The translations under genes and the position numbers were made by a program. A DNA stretch of 27,916 nt from Spirochaetaceae bacterium. GTDB taxonomy: Bacteria > Spirochaetota > Spirochaetia > DSM-2461. This document shows positions 14,698-23,012 of the stretch, piece after piece (the stretch's first letter is position 1; each line of letters starts with the position of its first letter). The stretch spans positions 1 through 27,916 of the forward strand of contig QKAI01000495.1 of the NCBI GenBank assembly GCA_003246505.1, given 5' to 3'. The notes beneath the pieces are model-generated. The model was not told the origin of the DNA and made no database searches. It was given only the letters and a program-made list of their open reading frames with translations.

Positions 14698-16067
14698 AAT
14701 CGCAACAGGCAAATCTGCTCATCATCGACGATGAGGACTCTATAAGGGACACGCTCCGGGAGATTCTGGAGGACGAGGGCTACCGGGTCTACTGCGCCGA
14801 AGACGGCCCGGAGGGCCTGGCCATACTCCGGGACAACAGCATTGACGTCGTTTTCCTGGACGTGTGGCTTCCCCGCCGGGGGGGCATCGACGTCCTGGGG
14901 GACATCAAGCAGGAGAAGGCCGATACGGAGGTCATCATCATCTCCGGACACGCCAACGTGGATATCGCCGTCAAGGCCATCAAGCTGGGGGCCTACGACT
15001 TTCTGGAGAAGCCCCTGGATATCGGGAGGGTCCTGACCCTGGCCAGCAAGGCGGCGGAGCTGAAGAAACTCAAGACCGAGAACCGCTCCCTCAAGAGCCG
15101 CCTGGAGGTGAGCGAGAAGGTGGAGCTGATCGGGGAGTCGGCGGAGATCCACCGGATAAGGAAGATCATCCTCCAGGGGGCGCCCTCGGACTCGCGCATC
15201 CTCATCCTGGGGGAGAACGGCACGGGCAAGGAGCTCATCGCCCGCATGATCCACCAGAACAGCCCCCGGGTGGAGGGGCCCTTCATCGAAGTGAACTGCG
15301 CCGCCATTCCGGACAATCTCATAGAGAGCGAACTCTTCGGCCATGAGAAGGGGGCCTTCACCGGGGCGGTGGGCCGGAAGAAGGGGAAATTCGAGCTCGC
15401 CGACGGGGGCACCCTTTTCCTGGACGAGGTGGCCGACATGTCCCTCAACGCCCAGGCCAAGGTGCTCCGGGCCATCCAGGAGATGGTTTTCGAACGGGTG
15501 GGCGGGGAGGAATCCATCCGGGTGGACGTTCGCATCGTGGCGGCCACCAACAAGGATATCCGCCAGGAGGTGGAGGAGGGCCGGTTCCGGGAGGACCTCT
15601 ACTTCCGCCTGAGCGTCATTCCCATCAACGTGCCCCCCCTGAGCCAGAGGACCGGAGACGTGGTCCTCCTCCTGGAGCACTTCCTGAACCAGTTCTCCGC
15701 CGGGAAGAGAAATTTCGACGGGGAGGCCCTGGAGGAGCTCTCCCGGTACGACTGGCCGGGCAACATCCGGGAGCTGAGGAACTTCGTGGAGCGGATCAAC
15801 GTCATGAGCGACGAGAACCCCATCGGCATGGGGGCGGTGAAGTCCTTCCTGCACCGCTTTGAGGAGTCCTCCCGCAAATCCTCCGCCCTGGGGGAATTCA
15901 GCGCCATGAAGCTGAGCGAGGCCCGGGACGAGTTCGAGCGGCAGATGATCATTGAAAAGCTGGAGGAAAACGGGTACAATGTCTCCCGTACGGCCGGCGT
16001 GCTGGGTCTGTACCCGGGCAACCTGCACAACAAAATAAAGAAATACGGGATTGATATAAAGAAATGA
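14694..16067 (+). CDS. ntrX: Sigma-54-dependent response regulator, NtrX family
   Basis: 457 residues. Receiver domain with Asp56 (VVFLDVWLPRRGGID, the WLP form typical of NtrX) and Lys106. AAA+ domain with Walker A GENGTGKE at 173-180, GAFTGA at 220-225 and Walker B LFLDEV at 241-246. The C-terminal Fis-type helix-turn-helix is in ENGYNVSRTAGVLGLYPGNLHNKIKKYGI. NtrX proteins work with NtrY in nitrogen, redox or envelope control; the target genes here are not known. The intact GAFTGA indicates real sigma-54 activation, which some NtrX proteins have lost. GTG start, overlapping ntrY by four bases; lexA overlaps its end by four bases. Confidence 0.94.
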   Translation: MKSQQANLLIIDDEDSIRDTLREILEDEGYRVYCAEDGPEGLAILRDNSIDVVFLDVWLPRRGGIDVLGDIKQEKADTEVIIISGHANVDIAVKAIKLGAYDFLEKPLDIGRVLTLASKAAELKKLKTENRSLKSRLEVSEKVELIGESAEIHRIRKIILQGAPSDSRILILGENGTGKELIARMIHQNSPRVEGPFIEVNCAAIPDNLIESELFGHEKGAFTGAVGRKKGKFELADGGTLFLDEVADMSLNAQAKVLRAIQEMVFERVGGEESIRVDVRIVAATNKDIRQEVEEGRFREDLYFRLSVIPINVPPLSQRTGDVVLLLEHFLNQFSAGKRNFDGEALEELSRYDWPGNIRELRNFVERINVMSDENPIGMGAVKSFLHRFEESSRKSSALGEFSAMKLSEARDEFERQMIIEKLEENGYNVSRTAGVLGLYPGNLHNKIKKYGIDIKK

Positions 16068-16660
16068 AGCAGATGACCTCCCGCCAGAAAGAAATTTACC
16101 GGTTCCTCGAGGATTTTATAGAGCGGGAGGGATATTCCCCCTCCATAAGGGAAGTGGGGGAGCACTTCGGCATGTCCCCCATGGGGGCCAGGGACCATCT
16201 GCAGGCCCTGGAGAAGAAGGGGTTCATCCAGAGCGGGGCCAATACCTCCCGCTCCATCGTCCTGAGCCGGGGGCGGGATGAGGAGATCCTGGAAGTGCCC
16301 ATCCTGGGCCATGTGGCCGCCGGCGTGCCCCTTCTGGCTGAGGAAAATCTGAACGGATCGGTCAAGCTGCCCTCCTCCCTCTTCTCCCAGTCCGATCTCT
16401 TCGCCCTCTACGTGGAGGGGGACAGCATGACCGGGGCGGGTATCTTCGAGGGGGACCTGGCCATACTCCACCGGCAGGAGCAGGCGGAAAACGGCCAGAT
16501 CGTAGTGGCCATGGTGGAAGAGGCGGTCACCCTCAAGAAATTCTACCGGGAGAAGAGCCGCGTCCGGCTTCAGGCGGAGAACCCCGCCTATACCCCCATC
16601 TACGCCAGCGATATCCGCATCCTGGGCCGTCTGGTCCATCTGATCCGCAACTACGAGTAG
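16064..16660 (+). CDS. lexA: SOS repressor LexA
   Basis: 198 residues. The N-terminal winged helix is MTSRQKEIYRFLEDFIEREGYSPSIREVGEHFGMSPMGARDHLQALEKKGFI. The self-cleavage site is Ala86-Gly87 in GHVAAGVPLL. The catalytic serine is Ser121 in VEGDSMTGAGI and the lysine is Lys158 in AVTLKKFY, so all elements for RecA-stimulated cleavage are present. The ATG overlaps the ntrX stop (ATGA); a second ATG three codons on is equally possible, and neither has a strong ribosome-binding site, implying coupled translation. I saw no obvious LexA operator near it, so self-regulation is not supported in this window. An operon with ntrYX and holA is unusual. Confidence 0.96.
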   Translation: MKQMTSRQKEIYRFLEDFIEREGYSPSIREVGEHFGMSPMGARDHLQALEKKGFIQSGANTSRSIVLSRGRDEEILEVPILGHVAAGVPLLAEENLNGSVKLPSSLFSQSDLFALYVEGDSMTGAGIFEGDLAILHRQEQAENGQIVVAMVEEAVTLKKFYREKSRVRLQAENPAYTPIYASDIRILGRLVHLIRNYE

Positions 16661-16662
16661 CC

Positions 16663-17619
16663 ATGGAACGGATTCATCTTCTTATGGGTCCCGAGGAGGG
16701 ACAGAAGAAAGCCCATATCGAAGCCCTGAGGGCGCAGCTGACGAAGGATCTGGGGGAGGAGCCGGAGAACTACCGCTTTTACCCCGACGAGAGGGATATC
16801 TCGGAGGTCCTGTCCATCGTGGCCAACGGCTCCCTCTTCGCCCCCCACCGCTTCGTCCTCCTCCTGGACGTGGACGCCTATAAGGGGAACCAGCAGAAGA
16901 GTCTCATCGAGTACATAGCCAGCCCCGCCGGGGACGCCACCCTGGTCCTGGTGACGGACAAGACCAGCGTGGACAAGAAACTCGATTCCGCCGTCCCCAA
17001 GGGGGGGAAGAAGGTCTTCTGGGAGCTCTTTGAACGGGACAAGAAAAGCTGGGTCTTCCAGTTCTTCCGGGAGAGGAGAATGACCATTGAGGCGGAGGCG
17101 GTGGACGACCTTCTGGAGATGGTTGAGAACAATACGGAGGAGCTCAAAAAGGCCTGCTCGGTACTGAATTTCTACTTTGCCGAAGGGGCGGTCATCGGGA
17201 CCGACGACGTGGACCGGATCCTTTACCACAGCAAGGAGGAGAGCGTCTTTACCCTCTTTGACAAGATTACGGGTAGGGACCTGGAGGGCGCCCTGGACGT
17301 CTACGCCAAGATCCGCCTCTCCTCGGGAGGGGACATGGTCCAGATCCTGGGGGGGCTCACCTGGCAGATCCGCAAGCTCCTGGATCTGGCCCTTCTCCTG
17401 GAGGGCGGCACCGGACCGAACCAGGCCTTTGCCGAGCTCAAGCTATTCGGAAAGAAGAGGCAGGCCCAGTTCCTGGCGGGCACGAGGAAGTTCTCCTCCG
17501 CCGAACTGCAGCGGGCCGTCTCCCTTCTGGCGGAATTCGACGGGAAGGCCCGTTCCGTGAAAAAGGAGATGCAGGAACCCATGATGGATATTTTTCTCTT
17601 TGAGCTGATGCGCTCCTGA
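16663..17619 (+). CDS. holA: DNA polymerase III delta subunit
   Basis: 318 residues, family length. The start MERIHLLMGPEEGQKKAHIEAL replaces the Walker-like loop of other delta proteins. The following VLSIVANGSLFAPHRFVLLLDVDAYKG matches the delta signature in which the newly unwound strand contacts the clamp. Helical segments WELFERDKKSWVFQFFRERRM, LLEMVENNTEELKKACSVLNFY and ITGRDLEGALDVYAKIRLSSGGDMVQILGGLTWQIRKLL match domains II and III. It opens the beta clamp in the clamp loader. It lies 2 bases after lexA and its stop is 2 bases from the stop of the convergent gene, with no terminator visible between. Confidence 0.9.
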   Translation: MERIHLLMGPEEGQKKAHIEALRAQLTKDLGEEPENYRFYPDERDISEVLSIVANGSLFAPHRFVLLLDVDAYKGNQQKSLIEYIASPAGDATLVLVTDKTSVDKKLDSAVPKGGKKVFWELFERDKKSWVFQFFRERRMTIEAEAVDDLLEMVENNTEELKKACSVLNFYFAEGAVIGTDDVDRILYHSKEESVFTLFDKITGRDLEGALDVYAKIRLSSGGDMVQILGGLTWQIRKLLDLALLLEGGTGPNQAFAELKLFGKKRQAQFLAGTRKFSSAELQRAVSLLAEFDGKARSVKKEMQEPMMDIFLFELMRS

Positions 17620-17621
17620 CC

Positions 17622-19502
17622 TCAGCCCTCCGGGGCGGGGGCGGCTGATTGGTCCTCTTCCGTATCGTAGTGGAGGATGCGCAGGGTCTCCGTCGCCTGG
17701 CGGTGGCTGATTTTCACGTACAGGGTATTCTTCGTCTCATCGTAGAGCCAGCCGTCGGAGTAGCGCTGGAAGCTCCGGTCGCTCTTCCAGCGGATGCCGT
17801 GCATCTGGAGCTCCGTGAAGGGGGGCACGCCCCGGATGATGAAATGATGCTCCGAGCCGATGGGGAAGTCCACGTTGACCACCGTCTCCCGGGGGGTGCT
17901 CTTCACGGTGAGCTTGGAGGAGGCCGTGTAGGCCCAGGCCCCCGCACCCAGCTGGGTCCGCAGGCTGATCCGGCGGGGATTGTAGGCCGACTCGTTCAGG
18001 AGGACGTAAATCTCCTCCGGTGCGATGGATCCCTCCGTCTCCGGTTCACCCTTGTCGTTGTAGAGAATCTTTTCGGGAAGGTACCCGTCTATGTCGCTGT
18101 ATTTGAGGCAGGAGAGGATGTACTTCCATCCCGAGGCGAGGAGTTCGTCGTCGTTCAAAAGGTCGGAATAGCGGATGAGCAGATCCCCGAAGCGGAGGGT
18201 CGGCTCTATCTCCGCGATGCCCTGGTCGTTGAATAGGAGAAGGTCGTCCTTGATCCAGAAGGTCCGGGACTGGAGGATCTCTATGATCCGGGCGGTGTTC
18301 CCCGCGCCGCTCCGGTCGGGAAATTTCTTCTGGTACTCCAGCTCTATGGCCAGCCGCCCCAGAAGGGAGCCGAACTCCTCGTCGCTCTTGAGCCCGTTGA
18401 GGGCGAACTGGAAGAGCTTGTCCGTATCCCGGTAAAGGTCCATCTGGGAGTCGAAGAATTCCACCAGGCCCCTCTGGTTCAGGAGTTCCCCCTTGCCCTG
18501 GGCCAGGTCGGTCTTGTAGGTGCCCGTCCTGCGCCAGTCGTCCACCATGAGGGCGTTTCCCTTGTTCACCACGTCGTCGAAGAAGGGGGAGGTGTAGACC
18601 GTCATCTGGGAGGACTGGCGGGAGACGCCGTTCAGAAGCATGGAGACAGCGCTGTTGTACTGCCCCTTGGATATGGCCCCCACCACAAAGGCGACCAGGC
18701 CGTCCTCGGAGAAGTAGGTGGTGCCCTCCCCGTCGGGGCGGGTTATCAGCCCGGTGCGCGTGTCCAGATGGTTCTGCAGGGAGAGGCTGACCCGGTCCAT
18801 GAACTGACCCAGGGAGGTGCGGTAGATCATGCTGTTCAGCAGGGCCCCCTCCTTTTCGTACCAGTCGGCCAGGCTCCGCCCCGTTCCGGAGAGGGTTTCC
18901 TCCAGGACGATGCTCTTGATGATGTTATTGGAGACGTTCAGGAAAACCCTTTTGTTCTCCAGGTCCATGACCGTGTCCGAGGGGATGGTGATGTAGTAGT
19001 TCTCCTCCCCCCGGGAGAGCTTGTACAGGTCGCTGTTCTCCTCCCGGATAAGGGAGAAGCCGGGCACGGTGCCCGCGGGAAGGGTCACCTCGTTGATGGG
19101 GGGAATGGTGAGGGGAAGATTCGGCAAAAGGGTAACCTTTTTGCTGTGGATATCCGATATAAAGATAAGAGACACGTCCTTATCGAAATTCACGGTGATC
19201 CTGTCGTTTTCGGCGGCATAATCCTGCAGTACGAGGGAATGGTTTATCCCGTCGCTCGTGGTGATGACCAGCTGGGAGAGGGTGCTGAACGTGAATTCCA
19301 TGCCGTTAAAGGAGATGGCGAGATTTTTCGTCTTAACCGGAGAGAGCAGGGAACCCGTGGTCCGGCGGCCGATATAGCTTATATTGCCCACGATGCCGCT
19401 GAACCGTTCGAGTTTGATGAAGTGCAGTGTCAGGAAATAGAGAGAAACAAGGATGAGCAGCAGGGGTGCAAGCAGAAACTTTCTGGGAATGCCGGTTTTC
19501 AT
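17622..19502 (-). CDS. Membrane-anchored protein of unknown family
   Basis: 626 residues. One hydrophobic segment at about 8-28 (KFLLAPLLLILVSLYFLTLHF) acts as an uncleaved anchor or signal, so most of the protein is outside the cytoplasm. Residues about 30-200 look beta-rich (NLAISFNGMEFTFSTLSQLVITTSDG, DVSLIFISDIHSKKVTLLP). About 210-460 look helical, with YFSEDGLVAFVVGAISKGQYNSAVSMLLNG and LFQFALNGLKSDEEFGSLLGRLA resembling helical-repeat or toroid proteins. The last 150 residues are again beta-rich and end in a low-complexity AAPAPEG tail. I recognise no family. An upstream ATG at 19511 falls inside a -10 box, so 19502 is taken as start. Divergent from the TPR lipoprotein gene, with which it may share control. 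Confidence 0.8.
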   Translation of the reverse strand: MKTGIPRKFLLAPLLLILVSLYFLTLHFIKLERFSGIVGNISYIGRRTTGSLLSPVKTKNLAISFNGMEFTFSTLSQLVITTSDGINHSLVLQDYAAENDRITVNFDKDVSLIFISDIHSKKVTLLPNLPLTIPPINEVTLPAGTVPGFSLIREENSDLYKLSRGEENYYITIPSDTVMDLENKRVFLNVSNNIIKSIVLEETLSGTGRSLADWYEKEGALLNSMIYRTSLGQFMDRVSLSLQNHLDTRTGLITRPDGEGTTYFSEDGLVAFVVGAISKGQYNSAVSMLLNGVSRQSSQMTVYTSPFFDDVVNKGNALMVDDWRRTGTYKTDLAQGKGELLNQRGLVEFFDSQMDLYRDTDKLFQFALNGLKSDEEFGSLLGRLAIELEYQKKFPDRSGAGNTARIIEILQSRTFWIKDDLLLFNDQGIAEIEPTLRFGDLLIRYSDLLNDDELLASGWKYILSCLKYSDIDGYLPEKILYNDKGEPETEGSIAPEEIYVLLNESAYNPRRISLRTQLGAGAWAYTASSKLTVKSTPRETVVNVDFPIGSEHHFIIRGVPPFTELQMHGIRWKSDRSFQRYSDGWLYDETKNTLYVKISHRQATETLRILHYDTEEDQSAAPAPEG

Positions 19503-19509
19503 TGCTCCC

Positions 19510-19538
19510 ATAGTACCCCATGCGCCGCAAATATTCAA
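19510..19538 (-). promoter_or_regulatory. Predicted promoter of the 17622-19502 gene, -10 box abutting the start codon
   Basis: On the minus strand: TTGAAT, 17 bases, TACTAT, then GGGAGCA and ATG (19502). The predicted transcription start is within one base of the ATG, as for xdhC. Confidence 0.45.
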
Positions 19539-19560
19539 CCGGATGAGGGTCCCCCGCCGG

Positions 19561-19589
19561 TTGCTCCGGATCCGTTTCCGGGGTATAGT
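19561..19589 (+). promoter_or_regulatory. Predicted promoter of the TPR lipoprotein operon
   Basis: TTGCTC, 17 bases, TATAGT. The expected start is near 19596, leaving a 33-base leader with GGAGGAG before the ATG at 19629. Its -35 box is 22 bases from the -35 box of the divergent promoter. Confidence 0.55.
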
Positions 19590-19628
19590 GGGCGGACTGA
19601 CATCGGGTCTCTCGGAGGAGTAAATAAT

Positions 19629-21038
19629 ATGTCTCGAATCATCCCCTTTCCCCTGCTCGTGGTCTTCCTTTTCACGGGCTGCCTTTCCCAGTCCCCCTCC
19701 GTCTCATCCACGGACAAGCCGGATCCCCGCCCCGCCGCTGCCATGGAGGAACCCGCCGGCTGGACCGCCCGGCTGGATGAGCTCCAGTCCCTGGGGGATA
19801 CGGCGGGCATGCTGGCCCTGCTGGAGGATCATCGGGACGAACTGGACGGGGAAAGGAATATCCTCTTACTCTCCCTCCTCATCGCCGATGCCCGGCTGGA
19901 CGAGGCGGACGATCTGGCGGCCCGTCTCCTGGAGGAGATGCCCGATTCGGTGAGCGTCCTTTATATGAACGCCCTGCTCCGGGACAGCGAAGGGCGGGAC
20001 GAAGAGTCGGCCGATCTCATAAAACGGGCCTACGCCCTGGACAAGGGCGATCCGGACGTGAACCTTTTCCTGGCGGAGATGGAGCTGCGAAAGAAGAACT
20101 ACGTCAAGGCGGGGGAGTACCTGAACGTGGTGCTGGAGAGGGAGCCGGACAATTTCTCCGCCCTCGTCTCCAAGGCGGACGTGCTTATGCACATGGGCCA
20201 GGGCAACGACGATCTGAACAAGAAATTCCTCACCGACGCGGTGAAGGTCCTGGACCGGGTGGAGCAGATCGCCCCGGACTACGTCTACACCTACGTGGAC
20301 CGCTCCCGGGCCCTGGCCGTGCTGGGTGAGACCTCCCGGGCCATGAAGGATCTGAACAAAGCGGTGGAGCTGGAACCGGACGTGGAGTGGCACTACCTGG
20401 ACCGGATCGTCCTGAACCTCAAGTACTTCGGATGGATGGACAGGGCCCTGGAGGATGTGAAATCCCTGGAAGCCATCAATCCGGACAACCTCTTCGCCCA
20501 TATCTATGCCGCGGGCATCTACGACGATCTGGGGGAGTACGACAAGGCCCTGGGCTACTACGAAAAGGTTATGGCCGCCCGCCCCGATTACGCCTTTACC
20601 TACGAGGGGGCGGGAAAGATCTACTACATGAACGGGGACTGGGCCCTAGCGGAGACCTGTTTTCTCAAAGCCTATCAATTGATTTATCCCTATGAAGGTT
20701 ATATACTGATGGCGGCCCTGGCCATGAAGCACCAGGGGGCCAACGGCCGCGCCAGAAAGCTCCTGGAGGAGAGCATCTCCTCCGTGGACAGGGAAACGCT
20801 CATGTACGAGATCTTCCGCTACGTCAAGGACGGGGGATCGGATTTCTTCATCACCGGGGAGATCGCGAAGCAGACCGACCTGGCCGCCCGGAACAAGGGC
20901 TGGTTCTACGTGGGGGAGATGTACCTTCTGCAGGACGCCCCCCGGTCGGCCCAGGCGGCCTTCCTGAATCTGAGCGAAGAGAAGGATTCCTTCGAGGCCG
21001 ACATCGCCAACTGGCACAACAGAGGAGTAGACGAGTAG
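19629..21038 (+). CDS. TPR-repeat lipoprotein
   Basis: 469 residues. MSRIIPFPLLVVFLFTGC is a lipoprotein signal with cysteine 18, followed by a Ser/Pro-rich linker (about 19-45). From about 50 to 460 the protein is built of helical pairs of TPR type. Clear repeats include AEMELRKKNYVKAGEYLNVVLEREPDN, AVLGETSRAMKDLNKAVELEPDVEW, AAGIYDDLGEYDKALGYYEKVMAARPDY and GAGKIYYMNGDWALAETCFLKAYQL. It would be tethered to a membrane facing the periplasm and act as a protein-binding scaffold; partners are unknown. The start is fixed by GGAGGAG. An open frame extending far upstream is antisense to the neighbouring gene and is not coding. The TraB-family gene begins at the very next base. Confidence 0.9.
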   Translation: MSRIIPFPLLVVFLFTGCLSQSPSVSSTDKPDPRPAAAMEEPAGWTARLDELQSLGDTAGMLALLEDHRDELDGERNILLLSLLIADARLDEADDLAARLLEEMPDSVSVLYMNALLRDSEGRDEESADLIKRAYALDKGDPDVNLFLAEMELRKKNYVKAGEYLNVVLEREPDNFSALVSKADVLMHMGQGNDDLNKKFLTDAVKVLDRVEQIAPDYVYTYVDRSRALAVLGETSRAMKDLNKAVELEPDVEWHYLDRIVLNLKYFGWMDRALEDVKSLEAINPDNLFAHIYAAGIYDDLGEYDKALGYYEKVMAARPDYAFTYEGAGKIYYMNGDWALAETCFLKAYQLIYPYEGYILMAALAMKHQGANGRARKLLEESISSVDRETLMYEIFRYVKDGGSDFFITGEIAKQTDLAARNKGWFYVGEMYLLQDAPRSAQAAFLNLSEEKDSFEADIANWHNRGVDE

Positions 21039-22238
21039 ATGGGACATATCACCGTTCGGAACGAATCGGACACCGTAAACAGAATACTGCTGGATGACAG
21101 GGAAATCGTTCTGATCGGAACCGCCCATATATCCGCCGAGAGCGCCCAGCAGGTGCGCCTGGCCATAGAGGAGGAGAGTCCGGACCACGTCTCCATCGAG
21201 CTGGATTCGGGCCGCTTCAAAACCCTGGAGGAGGGGAATTCCCTCAAAAATATGGACCTGTCGAAGATTTTCCGGGAGGGGAAGGGGTTCCTCGTCCTGG
21301 CCAATCTGGTCCTGAGCTCCTTCCAGCAGAAGATGGGGGCCGAACTGGGAACCAAATCGGGGGACGAGATGCGGGCCGCCCTGGAGGTGGCCCGGGAAAA
21401 GGGCATTCCCTTCTCCTTTGACGACCGGCCCATCCAGACGACCCTGCAGCGGGCCTGGGCCAAGTGCAACCTGTGGAACAAACTAAAGCTGCTTTCCGTT
21501 CTTATCTCCAGCGCCTTCACCAACGAAAAGATCAGCGAGGAGGAGCTGGAGGAGCTTAAGAAGAGCAGCGCCATAGAGAACATGATGGGGGAGCTGGCCG
21601 ATTTCCTTCCCCCGGTCAAGGAAGTGCTCATCGACGAAAGGGACCAGTACCTGGCCACGAACATTTTCAAATCCCCGGGCAGGAAGACCCTGGCCGTCAT
21701 AGGCGCGGGACACGCCCCGGGGCTCATAGGCTGGCTGGAGAGACTGGCAGAAGGGTCCGCCTCCGACTCCCTGGAGGAGATCTCCTCCATCCCCCCCAAA
21801 AGGGCGGGGGCGAAGATCCTCCCCTGGGTCATCCCCGTCATCATCCTGGGGCTCTTCGTCCTGGGGGGCCTGCGGGGGATGGACACCCTCAAATCCATGG
21901 GCCTCGCCTGGATACTGGGAAACGGCATCTGCGCCGCCATCGGCTCCCTCATCGCCCTGGCCCGGCCCCAGACGATACTCATCTCCTTCATCGCCGCCCC
22001 CATCACCTCCCTGAACCCCACCATCGGGGTCGGCTTCGTCACCGGGCTTCTGGAGTACTGGTTCCGCAAGCCCAAGGTGCGGGATCTGGAGAACCTTTCC
22101 AGGGATACGGGCTCCCTCGGGGGCTGGTACCGGAACCGGGTGACCCGGGTGCTTCTGGTCTTCTTCCTCTCCAGCCTGGGCAGTTCCATAGGGACCTTCT
22201 GGGCGGGGGCGCGCATCGCCATGATCTTCGCGGGCTGA
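21039..22238 (+). CDS. TraB/PrgY-family membrane protein
   Basis: 399 residues. The N-terminal half has the two TraB motifs GTAHIS (residues about 27-32) and, later, VIGAGHAPGL, with the acidic VSIELDSGRF and DDRPIQTTLQRAW between them. The ERDQYLATNIF motif precedes the second histidine. The C-terminal part has about four membrane segments (roughly 265-285, 290-315, 318-345, 370-395). The founding members block peptide pheromone activity in enterococci; the fold resembles Tiki/EreA-type metalloproteases, so peptide hydrolysis is a fair but unproven guess. It begins directly after the stop of the TPR lipoprotein gene and is followed 3 bases later by the CmpB-like gene. Confidence 0.88.
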   Translation: MGHITVRNESDTVNRILLDDREIVLIGTAHISAESAQQVRLAIEEESPDHVSIELDSGRFKTLEEGNSLKNMDLSKIFREGKGFLVLANLVLSSFQQKMGAELGTKSGDEMRAALEVAREKGIPFSFDDRPIQTTLQRAWAKCNLWNKLKLLSVLISSAFTNEKISEEELEELKKSSAIENMMGELADFLPPVKEVLIDERDQYLATNIFKSPGRKTLAVIGAGHAPGLIGWLERLAEGSASDSLEEISSIPPKRAGAKILPWVIPVIILGLFVLGGLRGMDTLKSMGLAWILGNGICAAIGSLIALARPQTILISFIAAPITSLNPTIGVGFVTGLLEYWFRKPKVRDLENLSRDTGSLGGWYRNRVTRVLLVFFLSSLGSSIGTFWAGARIAMIFAG

Positions 22239-22241
22239 CAG

Positions 22242-23012
22242 ATGGTCCTGGTCAGCGGGATCCTGCTCTTCTTCCTCCGCTACTTCCTCCTCTTCTTCAT
22301 CGGGACCGTTTCGGGATGGTTCCTGGAACTGATCTGGCGGCGCTACTTCGGGGAGCGCAAGAGGTGGATCAACCCGGGGTTCCTGAACGGCCCCTGGCTG
22401 CCCCTGTACGGCTTCGGCTGCATCGTCCTCTATCTGCTCTGCCTCCCCGGCTGGCCCCTTTACATCCAGGCCCCGGTCTTCCTGGTCCTGCTGACCGTCC
22501 TGGAGTATCTGGCCGGCCTCATCTTCATCGGACATTTCAAGATCAAGCTCTGGGATTATTCCAGAAACCGGGGCAATATCAAGGGGCTTATCTGCCCCCT
22601 CTACAGTTTCTTCTGGATGATCCTGGGGCTGGCCTTCTCCTACGGTGTCTTCCCCTATCTGGAAGACATGGTCCAGTTCCTCTACGCCCATCTGGAGATG
22701 TCCTTCTTCATCGGCATCTACGGGGGCCTGTTCTCCGTGGATCTCTGGCAGTCCTTCAACCTGGCCGTCCGGATCCGGAATTTCGTCCGGGAAACGGAAG
22801 AACGGTGGTCCATCGACTTCGAGAAGCTCAAGCTGGAGCTGCGGGACAGGGTCCAGGCGGGATTCATCAACCGCACCCGTTTCTTCCTGCCCTTCCACGG
22901 GGAGCTGGGCGGCACCCTGAGGGAGCAGCTGCGCCGGCACCGGGATAATCTGCCTAATCCCCTGACCCCCCTCCGCCGGGTACTGGAAAAACGAAAGAAC
23001 AGGGATGTTTGA
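22242..23012 (+). CDS. CmpB-like putative ABC transporter membrane protein (PF06541 type)
   Basis: 256 residues. About five or six membrane segments in the first 185 residues, with FFIGTVSGWFLELIWRRYFGER, RWINPGFLNGPWLPLYGFG and YSRNRGNIKGLICPLYSFFW being the conserved stretches of the CmpB/DUF1113 family. The family name suggests an ABC transporter, but no ATPase is encoded beside it and the role is not established. The C-terminal 70 residues are charged and cytoplasmic (NFVRETEERWSIDFEKLKLELRDR). The gene starts 3 bases after the TraB-family gene and overlaps the HD gene by 8 bases, so the four genes from 19629 are probably one transcript. Confidence 0.85.
   Translation: MVLVSGILLFFLRYFLLFFIGTVSGWFLELIWRRYFGERKRWINPGFLNGPWLPLYGFGCIVLYLLCLPGWPLYIQAPVFLVLLTVLEYLAGLIFIGHFKIKLWDYSRNRGNIKGLICPLYSFFWMILGLAFSYGVFPYLEDMVQFLYAHLEMSFFIGIYGGLFSVDLWQSFNLAVRIRNFVRETEERWSIDFEKLKLELRDRVQAGFINRTRFFLPFHGELGGTLREQLRRHRDNLPNPLTPLRRVLEKRKNRDV

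Noticed and set aside
12775..14712. Minus-strand open frame of 645 codons over HPr and NtrY
   Set aside because: Antisense to two well-recognised genes; low-complexity V/G/E/L-rich translation without motifs.
18768..19628. Upstream extension of the TPR lipoprotein frame
   Set aside because: The extension runs antisense through another gene; the lipoprotein signal and the GGAGGAG site fix the start at 19629.
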